A DNA stretch of 38,870 nt from Saprospiraceae bacterium. GTDB lineage: Bacteria > Bacteroidota > Bacteroidia > Chitinophagales > Saprospiraceae. The DNA lies in contig JALWSS010000194.1 of assembly GCA_026993525.1 (NCBI GenBank), positions 1-38,870 of the forward strand, in the 5' to 3' direction. A program made the position numbers and the translations under genes. Positions 25,617-34,358 of this stretch are shown piece by piece. The notes beneath the pieces are model-generated. The model did no database searches and was not told where the DNA came from. It was given only the letters and a program-made list of their open reading frames with translations. Every line of letters starts with the position of its first letter. The first letter of the stretch is position 1.

Positions 25617-27275
25617 ATGCGCCTGGACCTTCACACTGCGGATTACCTCATCATCTTGCTGTATTTTTTGTTTGTCATTGCTGTTGGTTGGGTGGTCAAG
25701 TACAAGATCAAATCCAGCAATGACTTTCTGATGAGCGGACGTTCCATTCCGTTATGGATCACCTCGCTGGCATTCATCAGCGCCAATTTGGGTGCGCAGG
25801 AAGTCATCGGCATGGCTGCCTCGGGTGCCAAGTACGGCATTATGACCAGCCATTTTTACTGGGTGGGGGCCATACCTGCCATGGTATTTTTGGGATTGCT
25901 GATGATGCCGTTTTATTACGGAAGCAAGGCCCGCTCGGTGCCGGAGTATCTCAAGCTCCGTTTTGACGAAAAAACCCGGAGTCTGAATGCCATTGGCTTT
26001 GCGGCCATGACGGTGTTCTCCTCGGGCATTTCCATGTATGTGCTGGCCCGGCTGCTGGAAATCATACTCGGCTGGGATTTCGACATGTCGGTGTTGCTCT
26101 CCGCTGGCATCGTCATGGCGTACATCTACCTCGGAGGGCTGACCAGTGCGGTTTACAACGAGGTGTTGCAGTTCTTCCTGATCGTACTCGGCATCGCACC
26201 TGTGGTCATCGTCGGCTTGCACGATGTGGGTGGCTGGGACGGCATCATGTCCAAACTGACGCCAGAGATGACCTCCTCCTGGAAATACATGGGCGATGCC
26301 AGCCAAAACCCGATGGGTGTGGACACCTGGAGCCTGGTGATGGGGCTGGGTCTGGCCATGTCTTTTGGTTATTGGTGCACGGATTTTCTGGTGGTGCAGA
26401 GGGCCATGATTGCCCGCAACATCGCCTCCTCCCAGAAAACGCCCCTCATTGCCGCCGTTCCGAAAATGTTGATGCCCTTCATCGTCATTTTTCCGGGGCT
26501 CATCGCCGTTGCCTTACCTTATTTTACCGAAGGATACAGCCTGCCTTCCGGCGCCGACGGCGGGCCCGATTACAACATGGCCCTGCCCTCGCTGCTGGCG
26601 CATTATTACCCCGAAGGGCTGCTGGGCATCGGGCTGACGGCCCTGCTGGCCTCGTTCATGTCGGGCATGGCGGGCAATGTTACGGCTTTCAACACGGTGT
26701 GGACCTTTGACATTTACCAGCCTTACTTCGTCAAAAACGCCAGCGACAGGCACTACCTCATCGTGGGCAAGGTGACCACCATCGTCGGGGTGCTGGCCTC
26801 CATCGGGGTCACTTACCTGGCAGCCAGTTTCAACAACATCAACGACTTTCTACAGGTGGTTTTCAGTTTTGTGAATGCACCGCTGTTTGCCACCTTCCTG
26901 CTGGGCATGTTCTGGAAAAGGGCCACCGGACACGGGGCTTTTGCCGGCCTGCTGGCGGGTACCCTGGCGGCGGCTGCCGTGCACGGCCTCACCATTGCCG
27001 AAGGAAAAGGCGGCTGGATCACGGTGCTGCACGAATACGGCTCCGGCCTCAGCCATGCCTTCAACATGGCATGGATCGCTTTCACGGTAAATTTGGTGGT
27101 GACCATTCTGGTGAGCCTGCTTTCCAGGCCCAAAAAAGACGAGGAAATGAAAGGCCTGGTGTACAGCCTGACACCAAAGGTCTGGGCCGGCGAGGGGCCC
27201 TGGTACAGCCGCCCGGTCACCCTGGCAATTGTGGTGACCCTGGCCTGCCTTGCGCTCAATTTCATCTTCGCATAA
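25617..27275 (+). CDS. sodium:solute symporter (SSS family)
   Basis: 552 residues with 13-14 TM helices. The N-terminus D-Y-L-I-I-L-L-Y-F and the S-S-N-D-F-L-M-S-G-R-S-I-P segment, plus S-A-N-L-G-A-Q-E-V-I-G-M-A and the F-G-Y-W-C-T-D-F segment, place it in the SGLT-like branch of the SSS family (Na+-coupled uptake of sugars, myo-inositol or sialic acid). The substrate is not decidable from sequence. It is followed 10 bp later by a small membrane protein gene, probably co-transcribed. Confidence 0.93.
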   Translation: MRLDLHTADYLIILLYFLFVIAVGWVVKYKIKSSNDFLMSGRSIPLWITSLAFISANLGAQEVIGMAASGAKYGIMTSHFYWVGAIPAMVFLGLLMMPFYYGSKARSVPEYLKLRFDEKTRSLNAIGFAAMTVFSSGISMYVLARLLEIILGWDFDMSVLLSAGIVMAYIYLGGLTSAVYNEVLQFFLIVLGIAPVVIVGLHDVGGWDGIMSKLTPEMTSSWKYMGDASQNPMGVDTWSLVMGLGLAMSFGYWCTDFLVVQRAMIARNIASSQKTPLIAAVPKMLMPFIVIFPGLIAVALPYFTEGYSLPSGADGGPDYNMALPSLLAHYYPEGLLGIGLTALLASFMSGMAGNVTAFNTVWTFDIYQPYFVKNASDRHYLIVGKVTTIVGVLASIGVTYLAASFNNINDFLQVVFSFVNAPLFATFLLGMFWKRATGHGAFAGLLAGTLAAAAVHGLTIAEGKGGWITVLHEYGSGLSHAFNMAWIAFTVNLVVTILVSLLSRPKKDEEMKGLVYSLTPKVWAGEGPWYSRPVTLAIVVTLACLALNFIFA

Positions 27276-27285
27276 AACTCAAACC

Positions 27286-27477
27286 ATGGAAAAATACGGA
27301 GACCTCCGCTTCATCATTGGCAGCTTCTTTTTCCTGTCCGGAATCGTCCTGCTGGTATTGGCTTTTGGTGTCGCTTCGCAAAAAACTTACGGGCACGAAC
27401 TGAACCTGTACGGAGGGTTGGGAATGACGCTTTTCGGCATGTTCATGCTGTGGCTCAGATGGAGGGATAAAGGGTGA
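27286..27477 (+). CDS. small two-helix membrane protein
   Basis: 63 residues from the ATG at 27286. An in-frame start at 27250 would overlap the symporter gene. Two hydrophobic helices (about 9-27 and 42-58) are separated by a short polar loop. No family is recognised. Its position 10 bp after the symporter stop suggests a shared transcript; a role as a symporter accessory is only a guess. It converges with the next gene, 7 bp away. Confidence 0.65.
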   Translation: MEKYGDLRFIIGSFFFLSGIVLLVLAFGVASQKTYGHELNLYGGLGMTLFGMFMLWLRWRDKG

Positions 27478-27484
27478 GATCGGA

Positions 27485-28108
27485 CTATTCCAGGTGTTCC
27501 AAATCATCCAGGTCTTTCTTTCGGTTAGAGGCCCGTTTTGCCTTTTTCAGGTCTTCAAGGCTTATCAGCCTGACTTCCATGCCGTCAAAATCCAGTGTGT
27601 CAGCATTTTGACAGGCTTCGTCAAACTCAAGACCTTTCACTGAAGTCATCAAATCAATGGCCACAGGCGGCCGACCAAAAGTAAACACATCGAATTCATC
27701 CTTGTGCAGGAAGGCTTCCTCCGTCATATCCAGGGTTGCCATTCCGAAATGCTGGAAGGCCATGACCAATTTCCGGTAATTTTCTTTTGACCTTTTCACC
27801 CAAATGTCAAGGTCACCGGTATTCCGAAGATAACCATGCAGAACAACTGCGTAGCCACCAACGAGGATGTATGCGACATTCCGGCCAGACATGACGCTGA
27901 ATAATTCTGCCCAATGGAATCCTGTTTCTTTCTTTGCTCCCTCCCCCCTTCCGGTCAACTCCTCATCGTAAAACCCATACACCTGACTATTGATGAAATT
28001 CAGGGCCTTCAATCTTTCGATGGCCGGTCTGGATAACCAGTATGCACGGTTGTCATCGGCTTCCTGAAAAGTTTGTGGTTTGCAATGATTTCTGTCCAGG
28101 CGATACAT
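27485..28108 (-). CDS. nucleotidyltransferase (DUF6036/AbiEii-like) with N-terminal extra domain
   Basis: 207 residues from the ATG at 28108. The nucleotidyltransferase part (about 63-207) has G-G-Y-A-V (84-88) and G-D-L-D-I-W-V (98-104), the G-S/G and D-x-D motifs of the Pol-beta fold, plus a late D acidic segment. It resembles minimal nucleotidyltransferases of toxin-antitoxin type, for which AbiEii is the best-known relative. The first about 50 residues (MYRLDRNHCKPQTFQEADDN and so on) resemble a small protein that in other Bacteroidota is a separate gene just before such a nucleotidyltransferase, so this looks like a fusion. Solitary; no antitoxin-like partner is adjacent. Confidence 0.8.
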   Translation of the reverse strand: MYRLDRNHCKPQTFQEADDNRAYWLSRPAIERLKALNFINSQVYGFYDEELTGRGEGAKKETGFHWAELFSVMSGRNVAYILVGGYAVVLHGYLRNTGDLDIWVKRSKENYRKLVMAFQHFGMATLDMTEEAFLHKDEFDVFTFGRPPVAIDLMTSVKGLEFDEACQNADTLDFDGMEVRLISLEDLKKAKRASNRKKDLDDLEHLE

Positions 28109-28243
28109 GTTATAAATAATAATTCTGGTCAATGATTTTTGAATTTCGGCACCGGTGCTGAGGCCAAAAGACAATAAAGTGCCCGGCTTCTGTCACTCCT
28201 GGGCGCACCGGCCATCCCGGAACAGCTGAAATTAATTTCAAAG

Positions 28244-28397
28244 TTCCCAGCAAAAGGAAGCATTTTCAATTACGACGGAAAGCTGACGAATTACTTAATA
28301 CTTAAACCTTTGAAATACAATCCAAGACACATCTCAAAAACTCAAAAGCACAAAAAAACCGATTTCCCTTCGGAAAATGCCATTTTGCAGTGTACTA
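28244..28397. repeat. A-type TIR element, old inverted copy
   Basis: A diverged reverse copy of the element at 4040-4230: GTTCCCAGCAAAA at the left, then the CAATTACGACGGAAAGCTGA segment, CACATCTCAAAAA-type middle, and TTTTGCAGTGTACT at the right. It lacks palindrome insertions. It lies in the 28109-28402 gap; the left about 135 bp of that gap hold nothing I can assign. Confidence 0.65.
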
Positions 28398-28402
28398 TCG
28401 GC

Positions 28403-30799
28403 TTACATCTTCACCACCTTCACCGATCCCTGAATTTTTCCGTCGGCAATGAGTTGCACCAGGTAAATTCCGTTGGAGAGGTCTTCCAGTTTCCAGATTA
28501 TTTCACCGAAGGCAACGAACTCCCCCTCTGCCGCTCCTCCCACATCTTGCCCCAGGGTGTTTAAAATCCTGATTTTGACCTGAGGTGTTGGCAAATCCGT
28601 CAAAAAGCGGATGTGCAGCTCATCCGTGAAAGGGTTGGGCCAGGCTTGCATTTCAACATCATTTCCTGTGTTGCATGCCGGCCAGCCGTTGGCATCCTGT
28701 ATCTGAAAATTATCGAAGCCCACCTCCAGGAAATCGTATTCGGGATTGTAGTCAGATGCGCTGACGACGATCCGCATGTTGTCAGTAACGGGCAACAGTT
28801 CTGCGATGTCGAAAGGCCCTGAGGGGCGCCAGGTCTGCACATTGTCGTTGAGCATTTCCACCACCACCTGCTGCTGGCCGTTGTCGAGGCTGATGACCAG
28901 GGTGTCGTTGCCGGGAAAGCCTTCACGGGGTTCAAAGAACCAGGTTTCATAGTAGAGCATGGGCTTTTCGTAGCAAGAAGTCAGATCCATGGGAGGCGAG
29001 GTCAGAATGGCCGGTCCGCCGTCCAGGTCGTCGTCGTTGGCGATGGAGCCCTGGTTGCCGCTGACCCAGGCGTAAGGTCCTTGGTCGTTTTGGGAATCTT
29101 CAAAAGGATTGGAGATGTAGCCTGCAGAAAGGGTGCCTTTCGGAATGCCCCGCTCCCAGTTGCCGTCGGTGGCGGCGTCGTTTACCGTCCATCCCAGGTC
29201 CAGGTTGAAATTGTCGGAATAGCCCCTGTTCAGGGTAAAGTTCAGGGTGGTGCCTTTTTCCGTCAGGTCCAGGTCAAAAGCTGCGGTCTGGGAATAACCC
29301 CATTTGCCTGCGTAGATGTCGTACTCGCCTTGTTTTACGAAGAAAGAGAAAGAGCCATCAGCGGTGGTGGTGGTTTTATAGCTGAAGTGTTCACTTTCCG
29401 CCGCCAGGCGAACACCCTCCAACGGCTGGCCGGAGAATGCCTCCCGTACGGTTCCTTCCACTTTGAACGAAGGAGTGGGCTCCAGGCTGAAATTGAGGAT
29501 GGATTCTTCGCCGTTGAGCAGTTGCACCTGCCTTTGCTGGCTGAAATAACCAATGGCGGAGGCCCTCACGGTGAAAGTGCCGGCGGTGGGTTGTCCGGTT
29601 TTGTAACTGCCGTCGTTGGCGGTGGTGGTGATATTGGGATCGGTGGAGAGAATTTCCACCTTCGCCTGAGCAACTGGGCTGCCGGTGACGGCATCCACCA
29701 CCCCACCGACCAGCCGGCAGGCCCGTTTGTATTCAGGTTCCAAAACATACAGCCCGTTTTCGATGTCGGAAATGACGATCAGCCCGGAAGGGAAATACGG
29801 GTAGGCTCCCCAGGCTCCGTGATACCCTCCGTTGTAATCCTGGTTGGTGTCGTACCAGCCCACCTGCACCAGGTGATCCGGCCGGCTGGCATCCACAATG
29901 ATGCAACCGTCGGTGTAATAGGAAACGACCAGGTAGTCGTTCAGGACATGCACGTTGTGGGGAATGACGCCGGTGCCACGGGTAGCGGGTGGGGTGAATT
30001 CATCGAGGAGCTTGATGTTGTCAACCGGCCAGATGCTGTAAGAGGCTACGGGGGCATTGGCCCGCTCGTCGGTATTGAACAACACCTTGCCGTCGTCGGA
30101 TGGCCACACATTGTGAGAGAAGCGAAATGGCGTTTCCTGGGTGGCCAGCAATTGCACATTCGACTTGTCGGAAACGTCGTAAATGGCAAACTGCCCGGCC
30201 AGAATTTCCGATACATACAAGGTGTTGTTCCGGGCATAGCAATCGTGGCTCCCTACCGGAAAAGCCTTGCCAACATATTGCGGGGTATCGGGATCGGTGA
30301 ACAGGTCGAAGAACACCACCCCGCCGTTGTTCACATTGCCCCCGGACAAATAGGCATAGCCAAATTCGTCAATCCAGATGTTGTGGCTGGTGAAGAGGGT
30401 GTCATCAAATTCCGCCAGATAAGGCTGCACCAGGTGGTAATCAACCGTTGACGGAAGGCCGGAAAGGTCAATGATGGTGATGCCCTCCCTGGTGCCGGGC
30501 TGGTCGGTCACCACATAACAATAATGCCCCCTGGTGCGCAAATCCCGCCAGAGGGATTCCTCCCCTTCGATAAAGGCCACCTCTACCGGTTCGGAAGGAT
30601 CTGCCAGGCTGACGATGGAAACCCCGAATCGAAGCCCCACCAGTGCATACTCCGTACCGTCAGGGGCGGTATAGCCCCAAATGTCGTTGGCCCTGGAATC
30701 GAAAGAGAGGTGGCCCTTTAAGGTGATGTTTTGGACCTGGCCTTTCAAAAGTCCAATGTGAAGAAACAAGACAGAAAAGAAGAGTGTAGATAATTTCAT
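28403..30799 (-). CDS. T9SS-exported LVIVD-repeat (choice-of-anchor B type) protein
   Basis: 798 residues from the ATG at 30799, which begins a signal peptide (about 21 residues, MKLSTLFFSVLFLHIGLLKG). Residues about 25-370 are a propeller of LVIVD-like repeats. Characteristic pieces are Y-A-L-V-G-L, ITIIDLS, IWIDEFGYAYLSGG, SHDCYARNNTLYVSE, SHNVW and the PHNVHVLNDYLVVSYYTDG segment (choice-of-anchor B family). Then come two carboxypeptidase-regulatory-like Ig domains (about 375-540), a jelly-roll-type module (about 550-710), and a C-terminal T9SS type A sorting domain (about 716-798, N-P-F-x-D and G-I-Y-L-V-Q-L). It is secreted or anchored on the cell surface; function unknown. It is read toward the nucleotidyltransferase gene. 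Confidence 0.9.
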   Translation of the reverse strand: MKLSTLFFSVLFLHIGLLKGQVQNITLKGHLSFDSRANDIWGYTAPDGTEYALVGLRFGVSIVSLADPSEPVEVAFIEGEESLWRDLRTRGHYCYVVTDQPGTREGITIIDLSGLPSTVDYHLVQPYLAEFDDTLFTSHNIWIDEFGYAYLSGGNVNNGGVVFFDLFTDPDTPQYVGKAFPVGSHDCYARNNTLYVSEILAGQFAIYDVSDKSNVQLLATQETPFRFSHNVWPSDDGKVLFNTDERANAPVASYSIWPVDNIKLLDEFTPPATRGTGVIPHNVHVLNDYLVVSYYTDGCIIVDASRPDHLVQVGWYDTNQDYNGGYHGAWGAYPYFPSGLIVISDIENGLYVLEPEYKRACRLVGGVVDAVTGSPVAQAKVEILSTDPNITTTANDGSYKTGQPTAGTFTVRASAIGYFSQQRQVQLLNGEESILNFSLEPTPSFKVEGTVREAFSGQPLEGVRLAAESEHFSYKTTTTADGSFSFFVKQGEYDIYAGKWGYSQTAAFDLDLTEKGTTLNFTLNRGYSDNFNLDLGWTVNDAATDGNWERGIPKGTLSAGYISNPFEDSQNDQGPYAWVSGNQGSIANDDDLDGGPAILTSPPMDLTSCYEKPMLYYETWFFEPREGFPGNDTLVISLDNGQQQVVVEMLNDNVQTWRPSGPFDIAELLPVTDNMRIVVSASDYNPEYDFLEVGFDNFQIQDANGWPACNTGNDVEMQAWPNPFTDELHIRFLTDLPTPQVKIRILNTLGQDVGGAAEGEFVAFGEIIWKLEDLSNGIYLVQLIADGKIQGSVKVVKM

Positions 30800-30910
30800 A
30801 ACATCAATTGGGTAACTGCGAACAATGATACGCAATAACACCCTCGACATTTACCATCATCACCTTCTTAACAGTGACAAGGCGCCACCTTGTAAACCTG
30901 GAAACATTTT

Positions 30911-31367
30911 TCAGACTGATAGCCCGAGTTGTAGTAAGACTACTTTTTCAATTTCATTCATCTCCTATTTTGTTACACTTCCTGCTTTTTCAATAAATCT
31001 GAGTTCACTTACTGTGGTCAATTGATCTGCCATGGCCTTGCTTGGCATCGGCCCGGACGATATTCGGGCTTCAGTAGGATACAATTTTTGAACCTTGGAA
31101 CTCAAAGGAACAACCTGATACCTTCTTAAAAACCTATTGGAAATGTCATTGCTGATATACCCGATCCGTAGTGGTTTGGGAATAAATCATCACTCCCGTC
31201 CAGTGTGGATGGGGAGTTTGGGTCCCGAATCCCGAAAGCCTTCGGGATCGGGATCGCCGCCCAAACCACTTCGTTTTGAGTATAATCACAGCGGGCCTTT
31301 TCTTTTTGATCTCCTGACCAATAGATGGATCAAAATTCACCCACCATATTTCACCTCGTTTTTTCAT
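30911..31367 (-). pseudogene. MazF/PemK-type toxin gene broken by a C-type element
   Basis: Codes MKKRGEIWWVNFDPSIGQEI and then KKKRPAVII (to about 31283), the N-terminal beta-strand of MazF/PemK ribonucleases. It is then interrupted by the 125-bp element at 31158-31282. Past it the family sequence resumes in a different frame with SNDISNRFLRRYQVVPLSS (from 31153). Removing the element and one TA restores an unbroken R-P-A-V-I-I-S-N-D junction. A second lesion is an in-frame TAG at 30967-30965; reading on gives EMNEIEKVVLLQLGL and a TGA at 30911. An intact form would be about 110 residues. It would have been an mRNA-cleaving toxin. It overlaps the antitoxin gene by ATGA, as intact pairs do. 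Confidence 0.9.
31158..31282. mobile_element. C-type MITE-like element, 125 bp, inside mazF
   Basis: Flanked by TA at 31156-31157 and 31283-31284, which are single in the restored toxin gene, so the target-site duplication is demonstrated directly. It ends TACCCGATCCGTAGTGG (diverged left) and CCACTTCGTTTTGAGTA (right). The core holds a palindromic module CCCGAAAGCCTTCGGG at about 31228-31243 inside the GTTTGGG..CCCAAAC stem. Element plus TA is 127 bp and shifts the reading frame. Confidence 0.92.
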
Positions 31368-31591
31368 AATTCATTTGCATTGAGGGTTCCTTCTATCCAT
31401 TCAATTGCATTTTTTTCCCTCTCTTCATCCTGAGCCATTTTTTGATAGGCAGACTCCAAATCGGACGTCGGCTTATCTTCAGCTTTGTTCTTTAATTTCT
31501 CAACGATCAGTGCATACAACTCTTTGAGCGCTTCTCCTTTCTGGGAAACGATCAACTTGATCAAATTCAATTTCAATTCTTCTTCCGACAT
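31364..31591 (-). CDS. antitoxin of the broken MazF-type pair
   Basis: 75 residues, small, acidic and helical (MSEEELKLNLIKLIVSQKGE...). It resembles the antitoxins paired with PemK/MazF toxins in Bacteroidota, which have no classical AbrB or RHH motif in sequence. Its stop overlaps the toxin start by 4 bp, the usual coupled arrangement. It stays open although the toxin is disabled, so it is either a remnant under weak selection or still useful against a related toxin elsewhere in the genome. Confidence 0.75.
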   Translation of the reverse strand: MSEEELKLNLIKLIVSQKGEALKELYALIVEKLKNKAEDKPTSDLESAYQKMAQDEEREKNAIEWIEGTLNANEL

Positions 31592-31656
31592 ACTGCTGGT
31601 ATTTTGTATTCTCCAAAGTTACAATTCAGCTTGCATACTCCAAACCTGGGTAGGAT

Positions 31657-32493
31657 TCACGGCTTCTCCACCTCAAAATACAGCAGGCAATGATCGGAAA
31701 AATCCCTGATCCACTGGTCTTGTTCGGCGGGGTCTGTGAAATCGGCCCAGCCGCGCACATCCACTTCGCCTTTGCCCCTGGGGGTGTCGAATTCTTTGAA
31801 TTGCATGTGCTCAGCAGCCACAACGTGGTCGAGGTCTCCCGGCGGGGTGGAAGAGGCACTCCCATTGCTGAATGTGTCGGGATAGGTTTTCGGAAGCAAG
31901 CGCATTCGGTAAGCCCAGTGCCTTGCGCGCCGGTCCAGGCGCCTGATCTCCGTTTCTGCTTCAATGGATTTTCCCGAAGGGTATTTCATCCCCATGGTGT
32001 TCATGTCACCCAGGATGATGTAATTGACATCGCCGCCGGCCCGGTTGAGTACGGATTTGAACCTGATAGAGCGGTGCAGCATGTCATCGCGCAAGCCAAA
32101 CCCCCGGGCATCGTTGCCGCTTTTGGTGTGCAGGAACAACAAGGGGAAATATTCGCCATCGATGAACAATGTCAGCAATGACCCCGGCCGCAACAAGGTA
32201 ACACCGGACTTGAATTCAATCTTCTGGGTAAAAAAGGCCGTGAGATGGCTCTTTACGCCGACCAGAATCTCCTGTACCTGGGGGCCTTCGGTAATGTGGA
32301 AGGTGTAACCCGGCATGTCCTCAAACAAAGCCCTGAACACCTCCTTTCCTTCCACTTCGTACAACCCGAATACATCGGGGTCCTGGGCCTTCAGAAACTG
32401 AATGACCCGTTTTACCCGGGCTTGGCCGGCATCGGATTCGTCTTTTCCAAAATGTTCGATGTTCCAGGAGGCTACGGAGAATAGTTTTGACAT
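31657..32493 (-). CDS. endonuclease/exonuclease/phosphatase (EEP) family protein
   Basis: 278 residues. EEP signatures: W-N-I-E-H-F-G near the N-terminus (metal-binding Asn/Glu), a GLYEVEGKEVF Glu, H121-type in FLHTKSGND, G-D-M-N-T-M-G (Asp/Asn pair), D-L-D-H-V (Asp) and S-D-H-C near the C-terminus (catalytic Asp-His). It has no signal peptide, so it is intracellular. The family covers DNase, phosphodiesterase and phosphatase activities; this member's substrate is unknown. The start is preceded by an octamer-rich repeat block. Confidence 0.85.
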   Translation of the reverse strand: MSKLFSVASWNIEHFGKDESDAGQARVKRVIQFLKAQDPDVFGLYEVEGKEVFRALFEDMPGYTFHITEGPQVQEILVGVKSHLTAFFTQKIEFKSGVTLLRPGSLLTLFIDGEYFPLLFLHTKSGNDARGFGLRDDMLHRSIRFKSVLNRAGGDVNYIILGDMNTMGMKYPSGKSIEAETEIRRLDRRARHWAYRMRLLPKTYPDTFSNGSASSTPPGDLDHVVAAEHMQFKEFDTPRGKGEVDVRGWADFTDPAEQDQWIRDFSDHCLLYFEVEKP

Positions 32494-32610
32494 GGCGCGT
32501 GGATTGTTGAAGGGTTGATTTGTTGATTTGTTGATTTGTTGATTTGTTGAAGTGTTGAAGGTCGTGGGCTTGTCTCACGATCCCGGACTTGATTCGGGAT
32601 TGAAGGGGTA
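32494..32610. repeat. TTGTTGAT octamer array plus hairpin pair
   Basis: GATTTGTT octamers (about 32508-32550), then GTGGGCTTGTCTCAC (32564-32578) and ATCCCGGA..TTCGGGAT (32580-32600). The same hairpin pair follows a TTGTTGAA array at 13298-13333. In both places the block lies just upstream of a minus-strand start codon. Confidence 0.8.
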
Positions 32611-32671
32611 ACGTGGTTGGGGTTAGCACCTTCCATTGCGACGAATATGCGGCAAATATTAGAGAAACCCG

Positions 32672-34171
32672 TCAGGCCTCACCAATTTCCTTCAGGAGGC
32701 GTTTGAGCACGCCGTTGGTCCAGCCGAAGCCATCCTGAACGGGATACTCACCACCGCCGGCCAGCAGGTCCATGTCTTCCAAGTTGTACTTTTCCACCAG
32801 TTTGCCGGTGTTTTCGTACACCCGCTTGTTGAGGGTCACCCAGCGGTCACGAATGGTGTTGGCCAGTTCATGGAGGCCATAGTTGCGGAAGGCCCGGATG
32901 GCCATCCACTGCAAAGGTGCCCAGCCGTTTGGTGCGTCCCATTGCTGGCCGGAATGAACCGGAGTGGTCAGCAGGCCGCCGGCCTTCAACAGATGTGCCT
33001 CCACTTTTTCTGCCAGGGAAGTTGCCTGCTTCTGTGTGGCCATTCCGAAGAAAAGCGGAAAAACCGCCGCTGCCGTCAGCTTTCGGGTGCGCTTTCCTTC
33101 GGTAAAATGGTAATCCCCGAACCAGCCGTTAGCCGCATCCCAACAATACTTTCGGATGGCTTCGCTGCGCAATCTGGCGGCAGTGGTCCATTGTTTTGCC
33201 GCGTTCTCATTGCCGGCAAGGTCATGTGCCCGGGCCAGGGTTTGTTCGAGGTGGCAGAGCAAACAATTGAGATCAACCGGAATGAGACGGGTGGTGATGA
33301 TGCTTGACAGGTCACCCGCATCCTCCAGCCAGCGGCTGCTGAAATCCCAGCCCGACTCGCAGGCAGCCCTCAGGTCCTGCCACAATTCCGTGTCCGTCCG
33401 GTTTGACTTTTGAGCCAGTTCCACATCCTCCCGGTAAGATTCCGGCCGGGGTGTCGGGCTGTCGTCGAAATACCGGTTCAACAGTTCTCCTCCGGGCAGC
33501 TTTACCACCCGGCGGCAAGCCGCTCCGGCTGCTGCTTTTTCAGTACCGTCCATCCAGAATGCGTGCTCTTTTTCCAGTTGGGGCAGGTATCGCAACAGTG
33601 CTTTTTCACCTTCAACCTCGGCCAACAGCCCAACCATCAATGAAAAGAACGGAGGCTGCGAGCGGCTGAGAAAATAGGTGCGGTTGCCGTTGGGAATGAA
33701 CCCAATCTGTTCAATCAACCAGGCAAAATTGTCAACCATTGAACGGATCAGGTCGCTACGGCCATCCACTTGCAGTCCGAGCATGGTAAAATAGCTGTCC
33801 CAGTAATAAATTTCGCCAAAACGACCACCGGGTACCACATAGGGGTGTGGAAGTGGGATCAGGGAGCCTCCCCGTTCCTGATCCTCCGGCTGTCTTGTCA
33901 ACACCGGCCAAAGTGCTGCAATGTGTTCAGCGACACTCCTGCCCGCATCAGCCTCAAAGCCACTGCTGTGTTGTTTTGGAAGACGAAAGTATTTTCTGAC
34001 GAAAGCCTTCAGGTCAAAACCGGGCTTATCCCTTTCTTCTTCCCAAAACGCTGTGATCGCTTCGGGGCTTTTTAGGGGTGCGCAATCCACAAATGTTTTG
34101 GAATCCGGAAAAATTCCACTTAGCTGCACAGCCTCAAACAAACCGGGAAATGCCTTCTCAGGTAAATTCAT
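32672..34171 (-). CDS. treF: cytoplasmic trehalase (GH37)
   Basis: 499 residues from the ATG at 34171; another ATG six codons upstream at 34189 is possible. It contains both trehalase signatures: P-G-G-R-F-x-E-x-Y-x-W-D (114-125 of this reading) and Q-W-D-A-P-N-G-W-A-P near the C-terminus. The glycosidase catalytic Asp/Glu pair should lie in the segments after LNRYFDDSPTPRPESYREDV and near the C-terminus. It has no signal peptide, so treF is preferred over the periplasmic form. It hydrolyses trehalose to two glucose. It is transcribed divergently from the hybrid sensor gene, 187 bp away; trehalose is therefore a possible signal or target of that sensor, but this is inference. Confidence 0.92.
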   Translation of the reverse strand: MNLPEKAFPGLFEAVQLSGIFPDSKTFVDCAPLKSPEAITAFWEEERDKPGFDLKAFVRKYFRLPKQHSSGFEADAGRSVAEHIAALWPVLTRQPEDQERGGSLIPLPHPYVVPGGRFGEIYYWDSYFTMLGLQVDGRSDLIRSMVDNFAWLIEQIGFIPNGNRTYFLSRSQPPFFSLMVGLLAEVEGEKALLRYLPQLEKEHAFWMDGTEKAAAGAACRRVVKLPGGELLNRYFDDSPTPRPESYREDVELAQKSNRTDTELWQDLRAACESGWDFSSRWLEDAGDLSSIITTRLIPVDLNCLLCHLEQTLARAHDLAGNENAAKQWTTAARLRSEAIRKYCWDAANGWFGDYHFTEGKRTRKLTAAAVFPLFFGMATQKQATSLAEKVEAHLLKAGGLLTTPVHSGQQWDAPNGWAPLQWMAIRAFRNYGLHELANTIRDRWVTLNKRVYENTGKLVEKYNLEDMDLLAGGGEYPVQDGFGWTNGVLKRLLKEIGEA

Positions 34172-34358
34172 AATAATGTGTTTACACACTTTGATTCAAT
34201 ACCTATTAATGAACAAAGGTATAGGGACTTGACAGAAGGCAGCTTGCGAAATCATTTAACGGCATGATATTCCGTTGATTCTTCGCTACATTTGTAAGGT
34301 TTGTTAAAGGAAATGCCACATTTCATTTCGTGCTACAGACCCTTATCTCTGAACCCTG

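Noticed and set aside
29081-30451. 456-codon open frame opposite the T9SS-exported protein
   Set aside because: Antisense shadow; the sense gene has signal peptide and sorting domain.
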